64,000 nt of DNA from NCBI GenBank assembly GCA_015680685.1, contig MNCI01003975.1, forward strand, positions 2,163,371 through 2,227,370, given 5' to 3'. Below are positions 1 through 12,060 of the stretch, in pieces (position 1 is the stretch's first letter; each line of letters opens with the position of its first letter). The notes below the pieces were generated by a model. The model saw only the letters and a program-made list of their open reading frames with translations. It did not search any database and was not told where the DNA came from. Both the position numbers and the translations under genes were made by a program. The stretch is from Gnetum montanum. Lineage: Eukaryota; Streptophyta; Gnetopsida; Gnetales; Gnetaceae.

Positions 1-2590
1 CCACCATTTTCATTAGTGGAGAATGGTACCTTGATAAAACATATCTTTTCTAGAACAATAATCAAGGAAATACTACAGTGAAGATCAATGATATTATCAT
101 TTGTTATTTAGTAAAAGCCATAGTGGAGGCCTTGGGATTACCTAATGAAGGAGCAAAACTTGTGATGGTATCAACCCAATCTAATGTAAAAGTCAAGAAA
201 GAATGAACCTAGATATGCTACGGAGTTTACCATAAAGAGCCATAAAGAGTATGATGCCTTGACTAAGACAAAAATATATATTTTAAGATAATCGCATACC
301 ATCTTAATCCAAAAGTATGACCCAACAGGATCACATCATTCTCTACTAGGATGTGTACAACTGTTAGCAAGAAATTTCTAGTCAACCTATCTCAACCTAT
401 CTTCTTGGAGATTAAGAAGAAATTCAAGGAAAATAAAAAATATAGGAAGAAACTTCTCTTTTCCTGCTTAATCAAAAAGCTATGTAAAGGGGAAAATATT
501 TCCTAGTATGTCAATAACATACTTTGAAGAGCTCTTGCTACATCATGGGTAGAAATAATAAAAGAGAAGATATTCTTCAAGTTCTAAGAGTAGGCACCAC
601 CACCAACTAAGAACACTATAGGTGTGGAGAAACACCTAAGGTAATAAAGGAAGTAATAGCAACAACAAGCATATAGTAATGATGAGCCATATACTTATCA
701 CTTGGCCATGAGTCATCTCAATGAGGTCCTAAGCACCATTAGCTAGTCATCAAATGATTTGTAAAATCTATTCTTCACATAAAAGGAGATAAGCCATTGT
801 CCATACTAATCTTGAAATAGGGAGCATTGTAGTATCCCTATCATGTAGACAAGTTTCTAAAATTTCAAACAATGCTACCATATTCTCTGTAATATTAGAA
901 GAAGAAGAAGAAGATGTTATTGTGGTCATAATGCCACACAAGGGATAGGAGATAGTAGCCGAGGTGGTGGCAAAAAGATTTGGAAAAGCATTGAAGGTTC
1001 CTACAATACCTATGCCTAACATTACTATCATGATAGAAATCCAAGTGTTTATAGGAACTAGATATCAGAAAATGATCATAAGTTAACCCAAAGAAGTATC
1101 AAAAAGACTAATTCTAGAGATATTTGATATCCTAGAAGACATATCAACTACCCAATTATAATATCTAGAAACAACAACCAAGCTCCTATTATCAAAAGCA
1201 TGGCTTTAGGAAGCTAACAACATTAATCAACTATTAGTATCCAAGGTTGTAGAACATAAAGTCCTCTTATTAGATCTAACCATTCTTTGACTAGAAGTGA
1301 TAAGGGATGAAGCTTTCCAAAATCTTTAGAAGAGACAAGATAAGGTTGAAGAAGAGAAAGAAAAGACCATCTAGGATGCAATATTATTAGATGTAATACT
1401 ACATAGCATAAATAATAATTTCATTCAAGTGCACTATGAGAATAAGAACTTCTCTAAGGAGAATCAATTATTACCTAAGATAGAGAAGTAGAAAGAAAAA
1501 ATGAAGAAATACCTTAAGCACTAGCAGGAACAACTTACTAGGGTAAACCAGGATGTTAACAGTTTGGCAATTGAAAATCAAAATCAAAATCTCTTAATGG
1601 AGAAGATGCAGATCACTAGGCAAAAGTCAGCCAATAAGATGGCTATGAGGTCCTAACATATGAAAAATGAAAAATAATTATAGGAACCAAGTGGACATGC
1701 TTAAAGAGGTAAATAAAAAGGAGATCCTATTACCTATGACAAAAATGAATGATATCCTCCAATGGCTATAGCAATGAGGAGACACATGACAACCCATCTT
1801 TAATGGACTAAATATGTAAAATCAAGCTAAAAATTGAAGAAATGACTAAATATATAGAGCTTACAAACCTTTGATATGCAAACCTAGTAATGTTAACCAT
1901 TGGATAATTGTAGTCAAAGTTGGAAAACTAGGTTGCTAGATCATACCTCTTGTATGAGGTTGAGTTCAAGCTCCAAAAGAAAACCAAACAAAAGCTAGAA
2001 GTAACTAATGTAGAGCTTGAGGTTCTTAGGGAAAAATTTGTATATCAAAGAGTTGTTGTAAAGAACTTCGATTTGAGAATGATAGACCATCAAGAGTTGC
2101 AAAAAACCATGCAAATGTTCAACATCAAATGCAAGCAATTTGCAATCTAGTTTGTCAATACCAAAGAACTATTTTTTTTCTTTTCCTTATTCTTGGGATG
2201 TGCCAACCCCATCTAATCTATGTAATGCCTCCTCGACCATCAATGATCCTAGAAGTGAGAAAGAGAGGATGAAGGAATTATTAGATGTCTTCCAACTCTT
2301 AGAATTAGCAGCAACAATAACAAAATGGCTAAGACCACCAACAGAATTGAGGCAGGAGGAGTAATCACCAAAGCCACACTAGTCACCACATCCTAGCACA
2401 CTTTAGAGCATCTACCTTGGATCAATTTTGTACATAATGACCCATCCAAATTTTGTAATGCATCTACATTTTATAAGAACTTGAATGATTTTGTTGTACT
2501 ATAGCACTCATGTCTTAGTTAGTTAGTTAGTCAATCTCATACTTTCTCAATTTTATAATCAAATTGATCCTAGTTTTGTTAACTCGAGGA
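1..2590 (+). pseudogene. Degenerate third ORF (3' end) of an Athila-like gypsy element, copy A
   Basis: This stretch is a decayed reading frame found downstream of pol in these elements. The residue run YEVEFK..KKTKQKLE.TNVELEVLREKF (from about 1950) recurs at 58440-58540 as YEVEFK..KEIKQKLENINVELKILKVKF, and a second match joins 690-1030 to 57170-57540. The predicted product is rich in E, K, L and N, suggesting a coiled coil. No reverse transcriptase, integrase or protease motif is visible. Many in-frame stops break it, so it is dead. The element runs into its polypurine tract and 3' LTR at 2606-2617. Its function is unknown, and the 5' part lies outside the window. Confidence 0.6.
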
Positions 2591-2605
2591 TGATTTTTTA
2601 ATTAA

Positions 2606-2616
2606 TAATAGGGGTA
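2606..2616 (+). other. Polypurine tract of element A
   Basis: A short G-rich tract (ATAGGGGTA) lies immediately before the LTR start. It is preceded by CTCGAGGATGA and a T-run. The same arrangement (CTCGAGGA, T-run, G-run) precedes the LTRs at 40923 and 59171, which supports the call. Confidence 0.6.
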
Positions 2617-4480
2617 TGATGAACAATAAATTAGTTAATGTTAATGCATAGGCATCAATGCATAAATGTTGATGCAACCCATGATGCGTCAACATGTATA
2701 TGTTGATGTAGTCTTTATCTTTACCTATATAAATGCACATACCCACCATATTTATGGCACCATTTGGTTATTTTATGAGCTAGAATCTTACAATTTCATA
2801 CTATAGAAGTTGAAATTTTCTCCTCTGAGTACCCATAGAATGGATTAGATAGATTGTATGGAGCTTTATTTGAGTACATTATGTACCTAGACACATATGC
2901 CTAATGATAATAAAATCAAGATTTGTTTCCTCCATTATAGTAACTAGATTTTGTTGATATTTTTGATGTGCAAAAACATTACAAAATATTGATCATGTTT
3001 GCTTTATCATTATCTTTTACAAGATCTTATTTTCTCAAGGAAAATCATTAAGATATTAAAGCAAGAACCTAGATAAGCCTAGTATTTGTTTAGATAAGTA
3101 AAAAGTCAAGCACAGTAGTTGTGGGAAATTCTCACTAAGAATAGGAGAAGTCTACCATTCTAGGGAGATGTCTACTTCCATGTGGAGATGTTTATCATCT
3201 TGACAAGATGTTTGCACCTCAAAAAAATATCTTACCTAAATGTAAAATAATTGCACAAGGAATGTCTACTTTAAAAAGAAGATGTCTATATCATGAACAA
3301 GATGTCTACATAATATAGAAGACATCTTTCTTATAATGTCTTAGATCCTATAAAGACATTTTGGCCTTCAAATTAGAAGTCTCATATGACTATTAACTAG
3401 CCATTTGTTGAGTTTCAGTGATTATCTTTGTCAAATTTCTATAAAGAAAAATTAAGGTATATTTCCCAAGCATCCAAGAATATGAGCAATGATTGTACAT
3501 CTACCTCAACTAATCATATCTTCACCCTTGTACTATTTTTTCATTATTGTACTAAGCATAAAATAAAGAATTTGAAAAGCTAATTTCAATCCTTCTTTAA
3601 TCTGCTTTTCTTATTCTTCCCTTGTCTTGAAAGGTTGTGTGTAATTCTTAAAACAAGATCACACACTCTATTGTAGATCCAAGGATCAAATCCTAAGGGG
3701 TTACATAAATCTCTTAAGAGAGTTCATATCAAGGATTAATGATAGCTTATGAAACCTAAGGGTTCATTGTAATGAAGCCTTATAAAGATTGCAGTATTCT
3801 TGAAACTATATTTTAAGTAATACATATGGAGGTGTGTAGGATACTATCCTTTAAGTGTGGAGAACCACATATCTTGACAATGTGCTATTTCATTTGAGTT
3901 TTTGGTTTTGAACTTATTTACCCCTCTCTAGATTCTCAATTTCTAGAATTAGCATCTTGATTTACTTTCTTGCACTTTATTTTTAATGTTTATTTACTTT
4001 TCCATGCTACTAGTTAAATAATTTATTATTCAACACTTAAGTAAACATGCATGAGCACAATCACTTTGAGTATAACGTACTAGTGTTTGATAATCCTAGC
4101 AATGAATAATTGTACGTCTAGTAGGAAATAGTTGATAATCTAGCAATGTTAGTACATGTTCAAGATGTATATAAAAAATTAGAAATAGATGCTCTATGCT
4201 TAGGCTAGTTTAGATTACTTTTTCATATTTAGAATAATTAGTTTAATATTTTAATATGTTAATATTTGATATATTTTAATAATGACAAAATACATCATGT
4301 GCCTTAATCACACCTAACCATACTAACCAATCCAACATGATTAGAAAGACAATGATTAGAATTCTAGCACTTAGTTTTCTAAGGCATCCATCTAGTCCTA
4401 AGTTAATGGAATTTGACCAGATCGTGCATGAATACTTGTGATTCATATGGTTGGGCATAGGATTACTCCATTGCTCATCA
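2617..4480 (+). mobile_element. 3' LTR of element A, interrupted by a solo LTR
   Basis: It starts TGATGA and ends GCTCATCA, the inverted terminal bases of this LTR family. The first part (2617-2951) matches the LTRs at 5025 and 59171, including the TATA region CCTATATAAATGCACATACCC at about 2724 (shared with 5138). The match resumes at about 3931 and runs to 4480. Without the insert the LTR would be about 880 bp, close to the 923 bp of the copy at 5025. Confidence 0.65.
2952..3930 (+). mobile_element. Solo LTR inserted in the LTR of element A
   Basis: This block is absent from the sister LTRs at 5025 and 59171. Its first 28 bases (TGTTGATATTTTTGATGTG...) match the start of the LTR-like block at 27867, and its end (CCCCTCTCTA) resembles that block's end near 29273. 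It contains several AGATGTCT / AGACATCT motifs (3130-3330), as that block does. Flanks GATTT (2947) and GATTC (3931) may be a decayed 5-bp target duplication. The ends are approximate, and termini TG..TA would be atypical. Confidence 0.5.
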
Positions 4481-5024
4481 ACTAATGTTCCATGTTTTGT
4501 ACAACTATTTAAGATTCCAATGATTTTTCAAAGATTTGAATAGTAAATTATTAGTCTTCTTGGTCTCATTAAGCATATGGAATTTATTTCCATATCATTT
4601 AGTTCTCATAGATATTTTTTATTGAAGTTGATCTTTTTAACTATAAAAATAAATTTATAATATAAGTAGACAGGAATACTAACATTCAACCAATTACATA
4701 TTATTATCTTTCTAATTTTTGTCATCATGAAGGATATTTATTTAATGTTTTCCCTTTGCTACTTAAGAAAAAATATGTTTAAGAAAAAAAATTAATGTTG
4801 AAATTGAGGATGAAAAAAATAATCTATAGTGTAAGATTCAAAAAATCAAGTTAATGTCAATAACAAGACTAATTAAATGACAATAAAGAAATAAAAAAAG
4901 ACAAAACTTCTATGAATATTTTTACTTGTACTACAAGTATTAATTAGTCTAGATAGATATCTCATAAAACAAATTTTTCTTCATTTAACAAGAATATTAT
5001 TAACTTAAAGTATAAAGCTATTAT
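4481..5024. other. AT-rich spacer, nothing recognised
   Basis: This sequence lies between the end of LTR A and the start of LTR B. It is A/T-rich, with no long reading frame and no repeat that I could match elsewhere in the window. Confidence 0.5.
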
Positions 5025-5947
5025 TGACTAATGAAGTGTAGTCAACTTGCTACGTCAATTGGCATGCATTGATGTAGCCTCGTCAATGTATCCCCATCAA
5101 TGCATGGACACATGCATTAATGTAGATGAGACTCAAACCTATATAAATGCACATACCCACCACATTCATGGCATGTTAAGTTAGTAGTATAGCAAAGATC
5201 TTGCATTTTGTAGTTTCCAGAGTTAAAATATTTTCTAAGTGCCTACAGTATGAACTAAAGTAATTGTATGGATCTTTATTTGAGCATCATGTACCTAAAC
5301 ACATTGACATGAATGGCAATAAAGATGAGATTCTTGACATTCATTCTAGCACTTAGAATAGATTAATGTTTCTTGCACTTTGTTCTTAATGCACTTTATA
5401 TTCTTATCTTAAGTAACTAATACATTTAATAATGAACACATAAGTATGACCACTTCGAACATACCGTTCACATATGTAATTGGTACCAAAATATATAAAA
5501 ATATAAAAAATATAAACATTTGGTATATGAACACATTTGGTAATCCCAGCAATGGCCATTTGGTACATCCAGCAATTGTCACCTAGTAACCTAGTAGTGT
5601 TAGTACGAGTTTAGGATGTGTACGATAAGTGGATACATATACTTATGTTAGGATAGTTACCCTCTGAACCGTTAGATAGCTAGAATAGTAATTAGCAACC
5701 ATTATCTTTCCACCAATACTTAGGATAAAAAAACATATAAAAATATAAAAAATATAAATATAAATAAATATCATATGCCTTAAGTCACACTTAACCATAC
5801 ATAAGAAGACAATGATCACATGACCTTTAAGTTCACAGTCTTTGCCTATAGGCACACTTAGGACCTAAGTTCATGGAATTCGACTACATCACTATTGCAT
5901 GCTTATGATTTATATGATTGGATGTAGGGACTACTCACTACTCATCA
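5025..5947 (+). mobile_element. 5' LTR of Athila-like element B
   Basis: The end CTCATCA is followed one base later by a primer binding site, so this is a 5' LTR. It shares the TATA region (CCTATATAAATG, about 5138), the segment TTAAAATATTTTCTAAGTGC and the AATAAAGATGAG region with the LTR at 59171. The exact start is uncertain by a few bases (TGACTAATGAAG at 5025 or TGAAG at 5032). The matching 3' LTR is not in the window. Confidence 0.65.
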
Positions 5948-5948
5948 T

Positions 5949-5967
5949 TGGTGCCATTGCCGAGGAC
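5949..5967 (+). other. Primer binding site, tRNA-Asp type (element B)
   Basis: TGGTGCCATTGCCGAGGAC lies directly after the LTR. The complement of the 3' end of plant tRNA-Asp(GUC) is TGGCGCCGTTGCCGGGGA, so three positions differ, all of transition type. Use of tRNA-Asp is typical of Athila-type gypsy elements. Confidence 0.75.
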
Positions 5968-6093
5968 TTAGTTTAGCTAAGTGCACTACATAGGAAAAAG
6001 ATAGTGACATCATACAAATATGTTGTAAGGATCATTCAATGATAAATCATTAAGGAGATGAGAGCAAGCATACTAATTTTAGCAAAAGCTAAC

Positions 6094-7328
6094 ATGGCTT
6101 CTTCTTATAAAGATAAATATCCACCATTTACAAGTGGAACCAATCAAACATAGGAGGTCCAAAAAATGCTCCAACAACTTCATGTTTTCTACACCCATCC
6201 AGATCCTTACACTCCAAATTTTACTTTCACCTTACATCAAGATGAGTAGCTGCGATGGAGGGATATGGAAAGTAACATTGTGTTGCCTCCTGACCAAATT
6301 ATTCCTACCATCTTGGTGAACAATCTCATCAAGCTAAGCATCACTACACTTAATGCAAAGTATGAGGTCAAGGGTCATATTTATTGGAATTATCACCCCA
6401 CCAATGCCTAATGAAAGAAGGATCGGCATATGGAAGCATAATATGAGGCTTCTAAAGGTAAGAGGGTGCTAACTCAATTATTCTTACAATAGCAGAAAGA
6501 AGGTAAGGAGTTATTTTTAAGCCAATCCTAATACACGTACTCTCCTCCTTTCTATGATGGGGAGATTCTTAACCAAAGGTTGCAATCAATTGTCGACAAC
6601 TTGGATGAAGAAAAGAACAATTCCCAAGGCCATGGGGCCTCAAAAGATAACAACCAAATCCACTCATTCAAAATCAAGGATAATGATAAGAAAAAAGATA
6701 AAGAAAAATAAGATGACCAAGGAAGGAACTCAAGGAGAGAAATTAGCAGGCATCATTCTAGTGCTAATTCTTCTTCTTCCTCACCCTCATCATCATCCTC
6801 ATTGTCTTCCACCTCCAACTCTAATAAGAGGAGCAGAGATCAAGACAAAAGAAAGAACATCTATGATTAGGATGAAGATGAATGGTCAGATAGGGATAAA
6901 TGCAAATCCCATTGGGATGATCAAGAATAGGGGCAAGGACACAATAAAAGGAGGAGCATCATTGAGAAAGAAGGCATAGCAAGACTCATCCTAGACATTG
7001 TGGTCATGATAGGGGTCACTAAGATCATTATGACTATGAAGAGCCTCTATTGGCTACCTAAGATATGTTAAACATTTCAAAGACAGTTAAAATTCCAACA
7101 AGGCACTTGAAAGATAGTCAAATCAAGAGGCTAGATATGAACAATATCCCTAGGTTTGAAGGGGGATATAACTCAGACTCACAAAACCATCTACAAGCTT
7201 TTCATGATGCTTATGCCTTACATAACATTGAAAAAAAATGGCATAAACTAAAATTGTTGCTAAGGATACTCATTAAGAAAGCTAAAAGCTAGTACTGATC
7301 CTTAGAACTAGAATCCATTTACCAATGG
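6094..7328 (+). pseudogene. gag, first part (element B)
   Basis: The likely start is the ATG at 6094 (MASSYKDKYPPF). A serine-rich and then charged region (6720-6960) follows. The recognisable gag core begins at about 7065 with MNNIPRFEGGY, NHLQAFHDAYALHNIE and WHKLKLLLR. The same core is found on the reverse strand at 35115-35411 and forward at 37260-37480. Many stops and frame changes show it is dead. At 7324-7328 the frame is cut by the LTR element at 7329, and the match resumes at 12642. Confidence 0.7.
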
Positions 7329-7933
7329 TGTCACATCCCCATTCCCAAATGATGCTACTAACTAATGAAGATGGTGTTTCTTAATAACAAGTGTTATTAT
7401 TATCCTAACAAGACCCAAAAGGGTAGTTGTGATTAAGACCTGAAAGGGTGCATTGTAATAATGGACACGTCTCCTAAGGTAACGTTTGGGGGTTTAGCCT
7501 AAGACATTTATACCTAGGGTTAGAGGTCATGCCAGCATGGAATGGCGGAGCCAGTACAAGCAAGTCATGGAGTGGCAAAGTCAATATAGGCAAGTTAAAG
7601 GATGCTGAGTGAAGTGAGACAAGAAGTGGACTAACCATCTCTTCTGGCCTTGTTATAGGCCTAATTGTGGTGGCAATGTTGGATTGCCTCTAAGGGATAG
7701 ATGCCAAAGGAAGAAAACCCTAAGGAACACTCTCAAAGCACGATCTAAATATGCTATTCCATATCAATAAAGCATTCTTTTCTTTCTCTTTCTACATTTT
7801 TTCTATTATTTTCTTTATAAATAATGTCAAATATCACTTATATTTTACATTTGGTATATTTTCTTTGTATGCATAATGTCTAATATATCATATATTTGAT
7901 GTTTGGCATGACATCCAGAGATAGGATGTCACA
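7329..7933 (+). repeat. 5' LTR of the nested element
   Basis: It runs from TGTCACATCCCC to GGATGTCACA and aligns along its full length with 12061-12641. A polyadenylation-type signal (CAATAAAGC) lies near 7767. This copy has about 24 bases that are missing from the right LTR (around 7570-7600). Confidence 0.8.
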
Positions 7934-7935
7934 AT

Positions 7936-7947
7936 TGGTATTAGAGC
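7936..7947 (+). other. Primer binding site, tRNA-iMet type
   Basis: TGGTATTAGAGC follows the LTR by two bases. The standard plant site is TGGTATCAGAGC, so one base differs. Confidence 0.75.
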
Positions 7948-8639
7948 AAACCATGACCTAAGGACCATTCAGAACCATGGGCCAACTACAACATGAACTT
8001 GCTAATGAACCTTGAAGCCACAACATATGGAAAGCCATTGATCATCATTGGATGTACCATATATTTATACTGCAAGTTAGAAGATACCTTTCCAATGGCT
8101 TCACAAACAATGGATCAAGCATCTAAATCCTAGCAACCAACAAAATTTCTTTCATGGATATCATTAACTGATGAAGATTTGATTATACCTCATCAAGCTT
8201 CATCAATTACAAGAGATGTTAGTAAGACAATGATACACCGGTTCAGGTAACTCTTACCCATCTTAATACTATAATTATTAATTGATTAGGGTCATTGTTA
8301 AATTTCTCTCAAGAAAGTTAGTAACCATGACCAGAATTGATCTTGTTTTGTTGAAATTCACTATCCAAGTAATTTAGAAGATTCGAGGTTACCATATGTT
8401 AGCCTAGAAATATCAGTTCAACAAAATAGGCTAGTTTGGTCCTTTCAATTTCTAAAAACTCACCTTCATTTTTAAACTTTAAAATTATGTCCAACACGTA
8501 GTACTTGTTGAGATGATTCCAATGGTACAAATTTCATCTCAATCAAACTTACAATTTGGGAGATAATGATGTTTAAAGTTTCTCATTATACATGCATTAA
8601 AATAATATTAAATTATTAAAATTATTGAATTATTATTAT

Positions 8640-8876
8640 TTTTTTTTACAAAATGTCAAAATTTTAGGGTTGGGAATCAACCTGGAATCATCATTTACCC
8701 ATTTTGAACCCTTACCCTATCATTGGCTGAAGCACCATGTCAACTGCTGAGGTAAGGTGGAATAAAATAATAATAAAAAGTTCAAAAAAAAAGGGAACAA
8801 ACTTTAATTTTGAATAGGAGGTCATGGGTTTAAACCCAAGCCCCCATAGTTTTAATTAAAAAAAGAGATAACATTA

Positions 8877-8914
<38 letters not shown>

Positions 8915-9130
8915 TAAAAATAATAAAAAATATATAAAATAAAATATAATTTTAAAAAATGAGGGATAGAAGGTCTCAGGTTCAAACCCGAGCCCCAATA
9001 CATTTTTATTTATTTATTTAAACATTTTTTTAAAAAAATTTAACCATAGCTAAGCCTGTAGCCAGTCACAGCTAGGTTGCTAGTAGGCCACAGCCAGGCC
9101 ATTGGTAAGGCTATGGCTATAGGAGACTAG
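8640..9130. repeat. AT-rich tract with (AT)n inside the nested element
   Basis: It includes a pure AT run of about 27 bases (8883-8909) and T- and A-rich stretches. Two tRNA B-box-like strings, GGGTTTAAACCC and GGTTCAAACCC, occur at about 8827 and 8980, but no A-box sits at the right distance. Confidence 0.5.
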
Positions 9131-9149
9131 CCCACTCGAAAAAATTGCA

Positions 9150-9535
9150 TGTGACACCGCACCACCGCACCACGTCGTGCCACATTACACCATGCCTACC
9201 CTCACATCGTGCTGCGCCACACCACTCCTACCTACATCACACCTACCCACATTGTCCTATGTTGTGCGTACATGCATTGCATCATCCGCACTATGTTGTG
9301 CCTCACCTACTTACACCACGCCATGCCTACTTGGTGCTTGCCTGTTACTTACCACACACACCACCCATTACTGCCTCTAATGCCACCCATCGCTACCTCT
9401 AGTGTTGCCAATCATTGCCTCTAGTGCTACCAATCACTGCCTCTGCTACCACCCATCACTACCTCTAGTGCCGCCCATCACTACCTCCCATGCCATCAAT
9501 CACTGCCCTCAACACCACTAATAACTACTTCTAAC
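9150..9535 (+). repeat. G-poor degenerate minisatellite
   Basis: The forward strand is very poor in G. From about 9360 a unit of roughly 19-24 bases (consensus CCATCACTACCTCTAGTGC) repeats about eight times with drift. All three forward frames are open over part of it, which reflects composition rather than coding. Confidence 0.65.
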
Positions 9536-10536
9536 ATAGCTAATAATTGCAAATTTTTAGTCATATGCTGAAAAATTTTTAGTTGTTTGTCAATTGATAG
9601 AAAAGTTTGAAATTCCCATCAATTAATGAAAAATTTAAATTTTCACCATTAAACTATTAGTTTAAATTAGGAACTTGTGAAAATAGTTTCCAAAATTAGA
9701 AATTGGTGTAGTGGTAGTAACAGAGATAAAAATTTCACAATTAAGCATGCTTGCTTTGGAGTAGAATTGAGATGGGTGACCTCTTGGGAAGTCTCATTTT
9801 TTTGCACCAAAGTACTTAGACTCCAGAAGCCATAACTTTTGATTTCAGAAACCTTTTTTGGTGAATGAAGAGTCATTTCCTATAGATTTCAACCTTCCAA
9901 GCTCAATGGTCAAGTCAGATTCATCCCAAGAAATCATGAAGATTAGTTTTTACTCCTTGCCCAATATGGCACCCTAAGATCCTCAAAAAGTTTAATTTTG
10001 ACATCACTCTTCTGAACTCAATGGTGAGGTCAAATTTATTATCTAGGCATCGTATAATTCAATAATATTATAAATTTAACCTTTTAGGCTTTAAGATTTA
10101 GTGCATGGCCCTTGTAGATAGTCTTAAGATCACTATGGCATCTCATTAGTTACACTACCGAAGTCAATGTTCTCAAGGGGGGTAGAAAGGTCATTAAAAA
10201 TAATTAAATATTACTAAAAATGAAGTAATGTAAAATTATATTACTAAAATTAGATAATATAGTTACATATTATTATATGATGTCATTAAATATTACTAGA
10301 ATTAGATAATATAATTATAAAAATAGATAATATAGTTATTCAGTTGATGTAGTTGATTATCAATCGATGTATATGTTAAAAGATCAGTCAATGTATCAGT
10401 TGGAAAATTAGTTGAAGAAATAGAACGATCTTCAACCATCAAGAAAAGGGTATAATAATCCATCCTGCAATTAAAACATAGGGCAAAACAACATGGAGAT
10501 ACAAAATCTTGTTTCGATAAGGAGGATGATATTCAT

Positions 10537-11600
10537 GAAGAGAAATGATCTAGACAAGAATCCAAGAATGAGAATAAAAGTTGCAACATACAACGTGCTT
10601 GCAAAATCCCTAGTAAGTGAGAAATAATATCCGCTATGTCCATCATGGGCCTTGAATTGGCACAAATATCAATACCCACACATTTTAGTAGAATTACAAG
10701 ATTTGGACACTAATGTCTTGTGCTTACAAGAAGTATTTATAAGCAAAGAGGTTCTTATGGAAGTTCTTTTTTTGAGCCATATGCATATTGTAGAAATCAC
10801 AACATGGATGGTTGTGCGATCTTTTATAAAGAGGCCAAGTTTGAATTGGTATAAAGATTTGAATAGAGTTTAGAAAATATGATTTTTGAAATTCTAGAAT
10901 ATCAAGTAATGGACAAGAAGGAACAATTAAGATTTTGGAAACATCACATAGCCCTAGAAATTATTCTAAAAGTTCATCTATTAGGAAGATGTGTATGCAT
11001 GGTTAACACACATTTAATTGCCAAACCAACACGTTCAGATGTTAGACTTTGTTAAGGAGCATACTTGATTATGAAAATAGAAGAAAGTTTGAAGAAGAAG
11101 TTATTCCTAAGTTGTATCGATCCAATTCCATTTATTCTTTGTGGAGAATTTAATGCAAAAGTTGGAAGTAGCATTTATCAATTCTTAAAATATGGATTTG
11201 TAAAGAAATATTTGGAAGATGTACCTAACTTGGAAAAAGATGTTTCCATCAATTCAACATGCAATTCCATTAGCTAGTGCATATTCTACTTACTTTGAAT
11301 CTTCACTAAATAAATCAAACTCTAGAACTTAGGAATAGATGATGTTGATGGATAGCACTCATCAAAAACCACAATTTACAAATTACTCTACAATGATTAA
11401 TGAAGATGGATTAACAACATTCTTCATTGAGACTTTGGATTATATTTGGTATGATGCCTGATTCTTTCAAGTTATCAAGTTACTAGAGCTGATTTCTAAA
11501 GAAGAAGTTGAGAAGGATCAAGATCAAGCCTTGCCATCCCAAACAAGATCATTTGATCATATACCACTTATGGTAGAATTACAGTTATTGCCAACAATTC
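10537..11600 (+). pseudogene. EEP-superfamily nuclease fragment (CCR4/PDE12-like) captured by the LTR element
   Basis: Read across frames, the stretch shows the ordered motifs of exonuclease-endonuclease-phosphatase enzymes: ATYNVLAKSL (about 10583), YPLCPSWALNWHKYQ, NVLCLQEV (about 10712), MDGCAIFYKEAKFELV (about 10803), MVNTHL (about 11000), LCGEFNAKVGS (about 11140), LDYIWYD (about 11435) and SFDHIPLMVEL (about 11548). The family cleaves poly(A) tails or 2',5'-linked RNA. The usual GDFN is GEFN here. Several stops and at least three frame changes mean it is not functional. The motifs follow one another without obvious introns, suggesting capture from an mRNA. CCR4 versus PDE12 or Angel cannot be settled by eye. 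Confidence 0.75.
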
Positions 11601-12047
11601 ATAAGGTTGATCAAAATGAAGAAGTATCTCACTCTTACTTTTATTTGATTAATTTTATTATTTTATTTATTGTTTAATTATATTTCAATTAGATTAATAA
11701 AATATCTAAGGTAATGCAAGTTGGAAATAAAGAATTCGCCCTGCCTTCAGTTGGATAACCAAATACAAGTTGCACATTGTGTGACCCTAGTTAGAATTGG
11801 TGATTGGTAGTTGGTAGATCTTTAATTCACTTCTTATCGTTATCTTAGTAAAATTAAGTAAGCATCAAGAAAGTAATATATAATTTTTCATATATTTTTC
11901 TCACATATATTTTGTTTATAGAATAAACAAGAAACAACTTCAAGTTCAAAAGAGAAATCAAATTATTGGAGCATAAAATTATGAAAGAAGGCATTGGAGC
12001 TAGAAAAAGATAAAGAATGTGGATTCATTCAAGGACGAATAAAACCT

Positions 12048-12060
12048 AAAGGGGGTACAT
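12048..12060 (+). other. Polypurine tract of the nested element
   Basis: AAAGGGGGTACAT lies immediately upstream of the right LTR at 12061. Confidence 0.6.

Noticed and set aside
768-1031. 87-codon reverse frame
   Set aside because: The matching copy at 57276-57539 shows that similarity follows the forward strand third ORF; the reverse frame is a shadow.
8826-8992. tRNA B-box-like strings suggesting a SINE
   Set aside because: GGGTTTAAACCC and GGTTCAAACCC lack an A-box at the right distance, and no tail or target duplication was found.
9145-9424. Three overlapping forward frames of 67-85 codons
   Set aside because: They arise from the G-poor repeat, where stop codons are rare in every frame.
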